From NCBI RefSeq assembly GCF_002999335.1, contig NW_020312114.1, positions 62,001 to 126,000 on the forward strand: DNA of 64,000 bases, written 5' to 3'. Below, piece by piece: positions 11,101 through 22,936 of this stretch (its first letter is position 1; every line of letters starts with the position of its first letter). The stretch is from Cyclospora cayetanensis. Lineage: Eukaryota > Apicomplexa > Conoidasida > Eucoccidiorida > Eimeriidae. Both the position numbers and the translations under genes were made by a program. The notes beneath the pieces were generated by a model. It was not told the DNA's origin and did not search any database. It was given only the letters and a program-made list of their open reading frames with translations.

Positions 11101-14100
11101 CCCGCAGAAGCTCCAGCCAGCGCGCACGCCGACTTAGCGGACACTCCCACAGGCAACCGCGGAAGCGGCAGCTCTTTTGCGACTTCAACCTCAGAAGAAG
11201 CTGCTGCCACAGCGGACGGGGGAACGCCTGTCGTGAGGGATACCGCGTTAGTAGTGCCATCAGCGGCTGCCCACGCACCGGGATCAGCAGGCGGAGGAGA
11301 AGCAGGCGTAGAAAACGAAACAAAGACTGTTCCAACGGCACAACAGGGGCTGCTGCCTGTGGCTCATGGGGAGGACGACAACGCGTGGAAGGAAGCAGCA
11401 GCACCTACCGAGGCGCCTCCGTTTACACGCGTTGCAGCAGATGCCACACCTGCATCGGAAGGAGTCGCGGATGCAGCCTCAGCTGCACAGCCTCCCGCAG
11501 CAGCCTTCGCTCCAGCAGTAGACACAGATCTTCACCCCATGTCTACGGCAGCTGCTGACGAATCTTCGGGTTTTCTTGGTGAGCGTGAAGAGGGCGCCTC
11601 CGTCGTCTTCGCAGCTAGATTAGACCAGAGAAAAGCAGTTTCTAATACCCATTCCTTTCGTCTGCCGGAAAGCGTGGCTTTCATCTGCTGAAACAACCGC
11701 TTTGGGAAATGTGTTCCTGTGTTTGCAGATGCTTTGGGGGAGTTCGCTGAAGGCATCGAGTGGCGGGAACGAATGCACCACTCCGATGTGCGCGTGAGTG
11801 GGGGGGCCTCCACACAGGGGATTTCGCTTGCCGCAGCAGCCCCAGAAGAAGGTGCGTCTCAAGCCGCCACGGAGCTTGTCAGTCGCGTTGCTGAGGCAGC
11901 AGCCGCTCACCAAATTAGTTCCCCAGCAGCCTCCAGCAGAGCGGCACGAGAGCCGCTGGAAATAGCGCCACCCCCCCTGCCACAGCACCCGCCATCGCGG
12001 GCAGCAACAGCCGCTGCGCCTCCAGGGTCTCTCGAGCACGAGGCTCTTCTATCGGGATTCACGCAAGATTTTGAAGCTGCGAATGCAGGACTGGCAAGTG
12101 CAGCAGGGACAGGGGCCGCTCGAGGGGCAGCTGCAGTTGCCACTGAGGCTGATTTAGGTGAAGCTGGAAGCACAGACGTTGCCGCACGTGCAGCAGGGAT
12201 AACCGCAGACACGAGGTCGGACATAGCAGGTCTAACAGGGGCAACAAGCTCCAGCTTGCCAGAAGGCTCTAGCCACTCCGGCGCTACACCACGCCCTGTC
12301 CGTCGGCGCGGCCGTCTGCCCGATCGGGGAGAGGCAAGCCGTGAAAAAGCTGACGGAGAAGGCCATCTTAAAGAAGAGGGGGCTGGCCAGGGAGAGGAAT
12401 GGGTTGCCTGGGAAGAGATGCCCTGGGGGACAGATGAAGAAGACGTTGAATGGGTAGTAGAGGAAGACAACGCCGACACACCTAGGAGCAACAGCGCTCC
12501 AGACGCTGCCCCTTCGTCTACTTTGTCCCCCGCACCGATTGCTGGAGGCGGCTCTGTAGCTGCTGCCTCAGGGGCTGCCCCCGTGCAGCTTCCACTGGCG
12601 CCACACAGCACGCAGCCGTATTCGCCTCGCCAGCAGCCGCGGCAGCAAACGCAAGGTCAAGTCCGGCAGCAGGTGCAGCAGCAACAGCAGGTGCAGCAGC
12701 AACAGCAAGTGCAGCAGCACCAGCAGGTGCAGCAGCAACAGCAGGTGCAGCAGCACCTGCGACAGCAAAGCGAATTGCAGCAACAGCAGTGGTTGCAGCA
12801 GCAGCAGTGGATGCAGCAGCAACAGCAGTACATGCAACAGCAGCAGCATGGCTGCGATTTGCTGAGCTCTGCACGCGACGAATGCATGGTTCCTTCCCTA
12901 GGTGGTTATTACCACGCACAACAGCCACAGCAGGCTTTGCAGCCGCCGCAGGAGGTCCTTCACCAGCCCTCCAACAACTCGCGGCTGCATATGGCACCCT
13001 TGCTTGCGCGCTTGAATCCGAGGGGGATTGGCGGATGCTACAGCACCTGCTGTCGAGAGGTGTGTGCAGGGGGACCTCTTCTGTCGATGCACGCCTTCAC
13101 CCTTTACTATCATCACGTGCAGGGTATCCACCAATCGGTGCTGTGGCAGCTGCTGCCTTGCAGTTGCGCATACGCGCTGTACTTTTTGCGTCTTGCCAGA
13201 CCCTCCAGAGGTGCTTCTGCTCCTTGTTAGAGGGAGGCCATGCTGCTCCGGGTAAAGTGGGAGATATCTTTCGGTGCGAACAAAGGCACGCAGTCCATCG
13301 CGCGTTGTGCTGCTGCTCTTGCGTGTAATGCTCAGGGATTCTTCTGCTCGGTCGCTGGTGGGGGCTGCTCTCCTCAGCGGCGAATGGGTGCAGCATGCCA
13401 AGGCTTTGCCGAGTCTGAGTGCCAGGAAGGGGCCGTCTGCCTCTCTGGAGTCTGCCGTCTGCCCTTTTCTGTGCTGCCTGCGGCAGCGGCCGCCTTGTCT
13501 GAGTCGTCAGGAGCAGGAGAGGCCTTTGCGAGTTCTGAGGACAGGAGCTCTACAGTTCTCATAGGACCAGCTGTACCGCCACTTCACGTGTGTGTGCCGT
13601 GGAGTCGGCCTGTTGTGCTTGGCGTAGACCCTGCACCTGATCCTACCCCATCATCGCAAGCAGCGCCTCAGCAGCAGCAGGCGCTTTTGAGGCTCTCGTG
13701 TGAACCTTTAGAAGGGCAGCCCTGCACGCACGATGCGGAATGCTGGGGGTTTGCTGTCCCTCTGGGGTATTGCGATCCGAGCGACAGCCGCTGCAAGGCT
13801 CCTGCGTATCCAACGTGCCTTCCTCTGCTGCAGAAGCTCGTGTCTCTGCAGATTGAAGCTTTCAGCCGCTCGGTAGAGGCGCTGCGGCGGCAGAGTCCTC
13901 ATCAACGCTCGCAGCAAGAGCAGCAAGAGCACAAATCCATTGAGGTCATGGTGCAGCAGCAAGCTCATGCCTTTCTCTTTGCTTCATTCCCGCAAGCGAC
14001 AGACTTCTATGCTGGCAGTGCACGCGGCGTCAAAGGGAGTCCTTTTGAAGCGCTTTCTGGGGAAGCTAGGTTTTTGGCTGCTCTGCGAAGGCAGAAGCTG

Positions 14101-16545
14101 GATCAAGAAACGGAAGTCCTGCAAGCTGCGCTTCTATGCTGCATAAAGTTTCATGAGGGCAAGCAGTGGCAGGACGGCAAGAAGGCGCAGATGCAATCGC
14201 ATGGGCTGCTTCTGCAGATGATGGACTTAGGCGAAGTTAGCCAAGCGGCACAAACGGAAAGCTCTGAAAGTGCTAGTTTCGGAAGCCTGGAGGGGTCTCT
14301 CGAGCCAGGGAGTCTGGAAGAGCAGCAACAGCAGCTCCTGGCGCTTCAGCAGCAGCAGCAATGGATGCTGCATCAGCAGCAAAACCTCGCGCAACAGGCG
14401 GGAAGCCTTGCAGGTTTGCAACCGTGGGGTGGAAGTCAGCTCGCGGATTCCTCAGTCCCCACAACTGGCCGCCAGTTGCACCCTTCGCACGGGGAAGCAA
14501 GACACCCCACGCTACCCACGAAGGGGCCTCGTGCAGCCGAGGATCTGCGCAAAGGGGCCTTGCGCCTCCAGTGTGATGCGACAGCCTTGGAGGGTCTCCT
14601 CACATCCATTCGAGAGGAATTCAGAGTTTCCTACCACCCGGCTCTCCCACAGCGCGCATCTGCACCCACAGTGACTGACGAATTGGAGGCTGTGTTTTCG
14701 GCACATGCCGCAAACAGGAGTCGGCAGCAAGAGCAACATCGAAATCACCCGCAGCCACAACCTTCACTCCTCGAAACTGAGGCGTTGCTGCGACTGCAGC
14801 ACGAGGAGCAGCAACGGCAGCAGCAGCTTTTGCTTCAGCAAATGGCCCTAAGCAATGCCCAAAGACAGCAAGACTTCCTGCAGCAGCATCCAGAGGGGCA
14901 ACATGACTTCCGCTCAGCTGCGGCGTCAGCTGGAGTACACCCTCAGTCCGTCACACCAGGCGTCCTAAATCCAGCCTCGGCACAAGAGCAGCAACACAAG
15001 CAGATGCTGCAGCAGCAGCAGTTGCTGCAACAGCAGTTGTTGCAGCAGCAGCAACAACAAGTACACAACTATGCGGGGGGAGCCACATCGACGCACCAGC
15101 AAGTGCCGCAGCACACGGTGCCACCACAGCCTTCGGAGCAGGACAAGGCACGAGCTGCAGCCGCTGCCTCTAGAGGCATTGGAGAAACAGTCCCGGCAGC
15201 TGCCACAGAGCCATCACAGAAGCAGCGACAAGCCGAGTTACAAGCAGCAGGAGCCAATGGACTGCCCAGCGGTGTATTGTTCACTGGACATCCACGTACA
15301 GATGCAGAGATCCAGCAGCACGCTGCTCGAAGGACGGCACCAGCTCTCGGAGATGAGCTAGACGCTGCAGAAGAGGACGCAGCTACGCAGCAGCCGTCAG
15401 CAGCCGCCGAAAAGCGACGTGAAGATCGGCAGAGCAGTGGGCAGCTCGATGAAGAAATATCCTGGCCTTGGGATGCTGTGTCTGCGGCAGAGGGTGCTTC
15501 AGACGCGAGCGATGCGAGGGGGAGACCTCCTCAAGCTCCTAGAACTGCAACTGCAGCAAGATCTGCTGCTGCTACCGACCCTGTTAGCGGACGGTCAAGA
15601 CTCTCGACGGAGCAGCGGCAAGAAGCAGCTCGAGATGGAGGAGCTACACAGGAGATGCAGCGGAGGGCAGGACAAGGCAGTCAGCGCTACCAGGACGCAG
15701 CTCGCCAGCCGCAGCAGCAGCAGAGCAGGGGTCGTCAGCAGCGCCAGACACCCCAAACGCAGCAGCAGCAGCATGCAGCAGCAGCAGCAGCCCCGCACGG
15801 CGCAGTCAGTGCGCACAATGCCAGTACTGGCTCTGGAGGCAGCAGAAACGGGAGCAGCGGACGTGGCAACAGCAACGGTGGGCCACAAACCACCTTGACA
15901 TACCAACCGTCCCGCCGCGAGCGGCTGCAGCAGCAGACGCAAGCTGAGCAGGCAGCCGCAGCAGCAGCGAGTGCTGGGAGGCGAAGAAACGTGCAGCATC
16001 AAGAGCTTTCGCATCAGCAAGGCACTTCGATACGGCCAGCGACTACAGCGACAACAGCAGGATCGCAAGGGGCAAGAGGCTCTGCACGAGGGGCTGCCCC
16101 AGGAACGACCTCGCCCTATACAACGCAAGGCCGACAACAGCAAACTGCTGGCAGCCGATTAGATCACCGCCCGCAGCAGCAGCAATTGTTGCTGCTACAG
16201 CAGCAGCAACTGAATCCTCAGAGACCCCCACAACAGCGCTACACGTCCGCAGGTGCACCAGTTATTTACTCTGCGGCAGCTGCAGAGCCAGCGGCTGGGT
16301 GGCCGTACACTTGGACGCTGGCGCCCTTCTCTGGTGGGCCTGCTATCCAGAGCTTGGGAGTGTCAGACAGCTCTCAGGAAGATGCACATGCGCCTTTTAA
16401 GACCTCCGAGACACACACGGCCGCTTCTGCTCGCCGCCTTGCAGAAAGCAGCGCTCCTGCGTCTTTCGTCGCGCTGCTACTGCGAGTGAAGGCCCCCACC
16501 AACAAAGTGGGTGCTGACACGGAAAGACACATACTTCCTTCGTAA
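8113..16545 (+). CDS. Giant membrane-anchored Cys-rich and Gln/Ala-rich protein, four exons, ~2,598 aa
   Basis: Exons are 8113-8359, 8570-11578, 11729-13059 and 13336-16545. All four junctions keep phase and have GTGAGC, GTGAGC or GTGTGT donors with CAG acceptors. The ATG at 8113 is followed by a short basic end and one hydrophobic segment at about residues 7-30. This looks like a signal anchor or uncleaved signal peptide, so most of the chain is probably lumenal or extracellular. Residues ~40-240 hold a dense cysteine array (GESCAASTFACRRGLFC, then further CxxC and CxC groups). A second array at ~1520-1720 has similar spacing (CCREGFFC, GAVCLSGVC, GQPCTHDAEC) and spans the third intron. Everything else is low complexity: Ala/Glu/Pro-rich to about residue 1450, then Gln-rich with CAG runs. 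Both arrays resemble short disulphide-knot repeats, but I cannot name the family. A 3' extension by splicing near 16500 is possible. Confidence 0.75.
12650..12860 (+). repeat. Coding CAG/CAA repeat (VQQQQ units)
   Basis: This is an imperfect tandem array of GTGCAGCAGCAACAG-type units inside exon 3 of the Cys-rich gene, encoding repeated VQQQQ and then QQQW segments. It is typical of the homopolymeric amino-acid repeats of Eimeria. Confidence 0.85.
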
Positions 16546-16753
16546 AAAATACCCACCCTTGCGTTCGCGCGGACAGAAAGTTCTTAGCCAGATAGATCAG
16601 CTTGTCCATCTAGGCGAACCCCTTGCCAGATGGCCTGGGGCTCCCTTCTGTTGCATTCTTGTGGGGGGCAGAAGGACTGCTCGGGGAAAAGACTCTCTAC
16701 AGTTTGCTAGCCCATAGGCTACAAAGGGTCTCTCTCAAAGCGCATGCGTACAG

Positions 16754-19629
16754 ATGTCGCTCCTGCAGGTGCAACAAGAATGGCAGTTCTTTAAAACGGG
16801 CCTGCTGACGGTTATTCGTCAGCAGCTGGCATGGAGGATTCCTCAGGAGAGCCTCGACGTGCACCTGCCAAGGCTCACAATGCAGAAAGACACAGTCAGC
16901 GCTGTGGTTACAGCATCCTCAACAGCTGCTGCCGGCGCGGATGCAGCTGCAAGCCGAATGGTCGTCTGCTCGCTGGCTGAGGCGCTTATGGCCAGACCAG
17001 TCCACGCGTTCCTCCGTAAGCCCGTCCTACAATACTGGCCGATTGTTGCCGGCACCATGTCTGCCGCCGTCTTGCTGAAGCTGGGGGGAGTGCTACGTCG
17101 CAGCTGCTGGGTGTTATTTACGCTGTAGAGACTGCTCTGAGGGCTACAGCTCTCAGGAGTGCTCTCGGACTCTTTTGCTGCCTTCTCGTTGCTGCTGGTG
17201 CCGTGAGTGAGTACTGCGCTTCGGGGGGCCGTCAGACTGAATGTTCTGCTTTCCTTTCTGCTGCTGCTGCTCGCAACAATTGCTTCTGCAACTGCAACAG
17301 AGGCCTGGGACGTGCAGGGCCCCGTCCAGATCTATGGGGGGCCCTCCTTGGACACTTGTTCGAGAGGTGGCACTGAGAGGGATGCACTGCAGTGGGGCCA
17401 CTTGCTTATAGCGCCGCAGCTGAGCGCTTCGGAACAAGCATTTTTATCGGCTTTCCATGACGTTTGGCTGCGCATGCACTCAAAGGGTCAAGCACTGCAA
17501 CGGCAAAGCGGCGCTGTGCAGGCCTTGGAGCAGTGGCTGGTGCAGCTTCAGCTGCATCAGCATCACCAGGGGGAGCAGCATGCCGAGGTTCACAGTCTCC
17601 TCTCCGAGATTCTATCCCTTTTGGGAGCCGCTGAGGCTCGCAGTCTGCTGGAGGAGTCGACACGGGAGGGGGCCAAAGTGGTGCGCCCCTCAGCGCTGCT
17701 GTTCTCGATGCTGCGGCTGCTGCAGCTGGATGAAACTACGCCGCAGAAAAAAATCTATGCGGCGGCTGCCGCTGCAGCAGCCCATCTCTCCCCCCTTCTC
17801 GCAAGACTCTCCGAAAAAAGCCTTAAAAAGACCCTCCCTCAAATGGTACATGGCCCTCATGGCCCCCGCGACCCCTCCTCCCCCTCCTTGCGTGCAACAG
17901 CACAAGGGCACTGTCAAAGCTTCACTGTGGCTCCTCCAGCTAGGCTAGATGCGTGAGAGGACACCTCTAGAGTCCTCTGCCTGTACGCGCTGCGGTCTGG
18001 GGTTTGACTAATATCAGGGTACTTGAGTCGGCCTACACAGCTTTTAGACAGCCCTGAAAGGTCTTCCTCGCATGCGCTCTGTGTGCCATGTACTGGGCAG
18101 TCCTAGAATCCATGCTGTAAAGGGGGACAGATGGAAAGAGGGCAATAAACGGCTGGCAAGGCACCCTCAAGGGGGGAGGCGTCACTGCGGAACCTAAGGG
18201 GCACCGCGATGCGGCGGCTCTCTCCGGTCTACTGTGTGCCGTGTGCAGGAATTCATTGAGGTGCTCGACGTCTACGTGGAAGGTCCCTATCTTGTACTTA
18301 GCCTTTTGGTACGGCTTTTGTGTGTGTGTGGGCCCATAGCCCCTGGAGTGCCGTCAACCACATTGAGGGCTTTCTGTGTGGGGAGTTTTTGCGCGATGCT
18401 GACTAGGAAGCCGAGCACGCTAGTCAGCCCGTCCGTTGTACGGGAGTTGCTAAAGACTTTTATACGCTTCCCCGTCGTGCTTGCGTGTGCGGCTCAGGGA
18501 AGCCCTTCCTTGAAGAAAGAGATGTATGGACAGCTGGAAAAGACTGAAGTAGCCTTTGCGAGTCCTCAGAAGGATATCGAGGCTCTTCTGCCCCCTCACA
18601 GCCTGCTCTCGTATTTGGTTCCAAACGAAGTACAGTTTGTTCATGGATGTGAGCGTTCAAGCAAGGACTCCCCGCCTGCTGCTGGTGCTGCTGGTGTGCC
18701 CCTGATCCTGCAGTCTCTCTCGCTCTCATTCGCATTCTCTCTCTTTCTTCCATGCGCCTGTACGCGCGCTGCTGTTTCCCTCCACTGTTCGAGAAGTGTG
18801 GGGGCCTGCGGCTTGTACCACAGATGCGTCTCCACCATCGACTGAAGTGAAAGGGCCCCCGCGGTCGCAGGCTGTCCACTGCATTTTTAACCAATTGCTG
18901 CTCCTTGACGTAGACACACAGAAGCAGCAACAACAACAGCAGCAGAAGGGCATCCAGGAAAAAGACGAACTGGAGGCTGCAGGCCTGACGATGGGGGAGT
19001 ACCTCTCGGCGGCTTGCGAAGACGCTTGCTTTATAGAAGAAACGGGAAGAATGGATACAGCGGAGGTTGCTGTCTTTTCGTTTGTTGTAGGGAGGCCTTC
19101 TGATTTCCCTTCTCTGAGTTGCTGACTATTGCGCTTCTAGGCGTCAGGAAGCTTCTTTGGTTCTCTGCTTCTATGGCTTGCTGCTTCGACTCTCTGCTTC
19201 AAAATTCTGCTCCAACTGGGTTTCCCACTGCGCATCTTCCTCATCTCAAGAAACTTTGCTGAACCGGAAGGCACACGCCGCAGCGTCTCCAGCTCCTCCT
19301 TTAGTCTCTCTATGCCGAAAGGCGTGGATTTAGCTTGCGCTTGGGGCCTTCCTGCCTCCACTGCTGTAATTGGGTAGCACTCGGTGCAGCAGCTGTTGCG
19401 TTGCCTACCCTTACCTCAGGCCCCCTCTTTGCAAACTCTTTGCGTGATTGTGCTGCTGCAGGCTGTGCCCCACGCGGGAGTCACAGCGGAGGCCCTGGAA
19501 AAGGCCTTGCTGCGGATGGTGCAGCTCGCAGTATTCACGGAATCTCCGGTGTATAGGCTGCTGCCCTATGGCTCTGTGGTCGTGAGGATCCCTCAACGCT
19601 TTGCCATGCAGCAGGCACCAGAGCCCTAA
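16754..19629 (+). CDS. Multi-exon protein, possible divergent peroxin-3 (PEX3)
   Basis: Best exons are 16754-17015, 17081-17202, 17303-17845, 18249-18293, 18411-18648, 18824-19086, 19141 to ~19360, and 19420-19629. The first six joins are in phase; the last two are provisional, and an upstream exon may be missing. Donors GTAAG at 17016, GTGAGT at 17203 and GTGAGC at 18649 are strong. Segments occur in the order expected for peroxin-3: LLTVIRQQL; a hydrophobic helix (ALGLFCCLLVAAGA); VQIYGG; EQAFLSAF; LLSYLVPNE; LTMGEYLSAACEDA. I compared these with animal PEX3 from memory only, so the match is weak. PEX3 is a peroxisomal membrane protein that recruits PEX19. A Gln run from CAG repeats sits near 18925. 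The first ATG used here is real but may not be the start. If it is not PEX3, it is a conserved hypothetical protein. Confidence 0.45.
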
Positions 19630-20757
19630 GGACCGTCTGTGTGCCGTTCCGAGGGAAGCTCAGCCGAGGGAAAGTCTCACCTGCCAGACATCCTGCCTCC
19701 TAAATCACTCACTAAGAGGCCTGGGGATGGCCATGCCCCCCGATGCCGCCGCGCGGAAGGGAACGCAGACCAGACCAAGCAAAAAATAGAGATCTAACAA
19801 CAGTCCGTCGTAGACGGCCCAGGGGGGCCCCGACACGGAAAGTCGGGTGGGCCTTTTGTGTCTCTGAGCTATGAGAAGAGGTATCATTATCTCTTTTCTC
19901 CAGTTCCACAAGGCTTGTTTATTTGCCAATTCAATTTAAAAAGATGCTTTTGGAATCTTCGTCTCGGTTGTGCTTCAAGAGGCAACGGTAGGGTTCGCAG
20001 CCTCCCAAAACGCGAAAGCTGGGCTTCTGCACGCTTAAGGTGTGACGGGCTTTGAGCCATACTTACTCTGCACTGTTGGTCGCAGGGGCGAGCCGCATGT
20101 GGAAACTTTCTCAACTGGCTGGCGCAACGAACCTAGCTCGCAGCCTTCTCAGAGGTTGCAGGGGAACATCCTTACACCCCTTGCATGCAGGCGCTGCCTA
20201 CCCGGAAGAAGCCCGTTCTTGCCCCTTCTCCCTTTACCCCCATGCCATCAAACAACGCCCCCGCTTGGGGTTCCCATAAGTCATTAGGGCCTGTGCGAAT
20301 GGAGGTGCCCTTGCCTCCCTGAAGCAGCGCCTAACGTCCGGGAGCGTAAAGTCTTCTAAATCCCATGGTACACCATGCATAAGCAAACAAAAGGGCTATT
20401 TAAGTCCAGGGTCTGTTTGATTACAGCCAGACAGTCTGCCTGTTATTCGCACATCTAACGATCTTTTAACCTCCCGAAGCCAACCGCCCGCTGTAGTTCT
20501 CATGAGACAGAAGGCGACAGGGAGGATGAAGCCTTCCTACGAGGGGCACCAATGCAACGAGGGACTAGCAATGGAGACAGACTGCGAAGCTAAAGAAGAT
20601 GATGACTAGCAAGACCGGAACATAGATTGCACCAGACACTAAGAGGCATAGGGAGAAGAGAAACAAAAGAAACGTGGAAAGGGAAACAGGCGAGAAAGAA
20701 GATTGAGCAGGCAAACGGACGCCACGCGCGTAGCGTCACCCCGCGCTCTATTAAGAC
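19630..20757. other. Convergent intergenic region
   Basis: This is the junction between the last plus-strand gene (stop at 19629) and the first minus-strand gene (stop at 20758). It should hold both 3' UTRs. I see no coding exon or RNA gene. Confidence 0.6.
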
Positions 20758-22936
20758 TTACGCCTTTTTGATGTACCTCGCATACACTGTAGAAAAGACG
20801 AAACAGATAAGCAGCATGACGATTAGCAGAAGAATTAACTTGCAGCAAAAATTCGAGGGACTCTGTTCCTTCAAGAACTTCCTAAGCCTAGAATCCAAAT
20901 ACTGCAGCTCTGCAGCCGCTTCGTTCGTCTGATGAGTCAGATCCTCCACCAAGTGGCTTTGCATTTCTGCCTGCGCCCCTATAGTTACTGCAACTTCAGC
21001 TGTACCGACACACCCGCAGCAACATTGGTGAGAGGCGCAATGTGCTGGCCCTAGCTGCCATATCGCTCGTGAGCGCAACAACTGCAAAAAGGAGCCCATC
21101 CGCACGACAGCAAGCAGCAGGGCAGCCACCAACAGCCACAAAAAAAGACAGGCGCTAGTGGCTAGCACCTAGGCCGCAGCATCAGCACGCAGCATCTGCG
21201 GCAGTCAAGAGTACCAGGGAAAGTATTACCAAGAAACACTAAAAAGAGGCATCACGAACAGCAAAAGTCTCAGAGACAACGGGATCAAAAAGCACGCGAG
21301 CAACACCGCGGAGCCAAAAGAACAGCACATGCAGGAGAATGCTAGCTGCGTTATAGATCCTGCATAGAAGAAAGGGGCGACACGAAGTTATTCGTACCAA
21401 TCCTGTCAATGGCATCCCCAATCTGCGCAATTTGCTTATCAAACTGTTTGTCACGTTCCTTCCATCGCTCCAGCACGATCTTGTCCTCCTCCGTCAGCAC
21501 TTCAGGCTGGGGCACGAGAGAAACGTCGGGGTGGCTCCCATAGTCTTCCTTTACAGAACCGCGAGATGCCAGCTCTGTCAGCGTCATCACGGATGGTCCT
21601 TGAAGAGAACCAACAGAAGACAGCGCTGCCCTCTCGCCCGCTGATCCCCGTTTGCTTTGCCTGTGCACAAGCTCGATCTCCCTGCGAAAAGAAGATAGAG
21701 CAAGCGCAAGCGCAGACAGAAATTACACGCACACAGAGGAGCACTAGCGAAAATCAGAGGCTGCCTCTTGCTCGAAGCCTCGTCTGAAGAATACCTCCCC
21801 AAATGGAACCCCCAGAGCAATAGCGGCATCGGCAGCGTCAGTCGCTGCAGCGAGCGCCGCCCTTCTCTGCGCCTCTGCGATCCCTCTGTTTTCGCTGCGT
21901 GAGATTCACTCCTACTTCACGCTATCTCATAGCCTAGCTGGTGAATTCGTCTGCCTCTTGGCAAACGCCACACCCCACCCCCGTCCGTTCCCATCCCCCA
22001 TCCGAGTGCTCCACCGCGCCTCTTGGCAGGCACCGCCGCATCTTCATACGCACAAGCGAGCAAAGCGACACTTACTTCAAGATGCAATTGATCTGCTGGT
22101 GCCTGCTTTCCAGTTCTTCTTCTGACAGATTCAAAGCTTTTCTTTGTTTGTACTGCAGGGCGTAAATCTCGCCTAACTCGTTAAACTTGGATTTCAAGTA
22201 CGCCATGTTGTCGCTGATGGCACTTCTCTTCGCGATAGACTCATATGTTGTCCCTTAAAAGAACGAAGCAGAGAAGGAGATGGAGGCGATGTGTGGTTGC
22301 GAGCAAAGCAAGAGCACTGACCAGAGAAGCAGCGACGACACTCAGACGGTTCCAGGCGGAGACAGTCATTGCATACTAAGCGGATAGCGAGAGGCACACA
22401 CACACAGGCAATCACATACAAGCTACGAACTGCTTACCTTTCGTTTCCAAGATAATTCTGCGCTGTTCGATGAGGTCCCTTGTTTCTTCTATAACATGAA
22501 GAATCGCGCCTTTGCATTTGCAAAAGGGGTCCTGCTCCGCATCTGCGGTGTCTTCCTTTTCCGGGTCCAGAAGACACTCTTCCTCGATTGTTTTTACCAC
22601 TTGAAGCAGCTCCTCTAGGATGCCTTTGGTGGACGCTGGCTGAGCAACGGCCTTCTTGCCTCCCGCAGCAGCTGCTGCTCCACCTGGTGGGGAACCTTCC
22701 GGTGGAAGGAGTCTAGACAGACCACTGCTCAAGTCGCCGATGCCGCTGCCTCCCACAAGCCCCCTACTTGTCTTACTTTTCCGCTTCCCCCCCCTGCCCC
22801 CCAGGGAGCCCAAAGTTGGAAGACGAGGAGCATTGGCCTTGCGCTTGCGCTGCGGATCTAAGGAACGCAGAGAGGGCAGCTGAAACTCATCTTGCGGCAC
22901 AGGGGGGAGGAGACCTGGCAGAGAGGAGGGAAGCAT
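20758..22936 (-). CDS. Qc-type SNARE (syntaxin 8/SYP7-like), four exons, 400 aa
   Basis: The CDS is the complement of 20758-20999, 21398-21681, 22076-22253 and 22438-22936. All junctions are in phase and the ATG is at 22936. The C-terminal half has a SNARE heptad motif (FDKQIAQIGDAIDRI, then AEMQSHLVEDLTHQT) with Gln at the central ionic layer in AEMQ. A single membrane anchor follows at about residues 374-394 (KLILLLIVMLLICFVF) with a short basic end. This is a tail-anchored Q-SNARE. The spacing between Gln and VEDL, and the heptad pattern, fit the Qc class of syntaxin 8 and plant SYP7. The N-terminal ~150 residues are Pro/Gly/Arg-rich and unlike the usual SNARE N-terminal bundle, which may start only in exon 2. 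It should act in vesicle fusion in the endomembrane system; the compartment cannot be told from sequence. Confidence 0.85.

Noticed and set aside
16511..16717. Small plus-strand frame between the Cys-rich gene and the PEX3-like gene
   Set aside because: Starts inside the Cys-rich coding exon and has no clear donor; could contribute an upstream exon of the next gene but cannot be shown.
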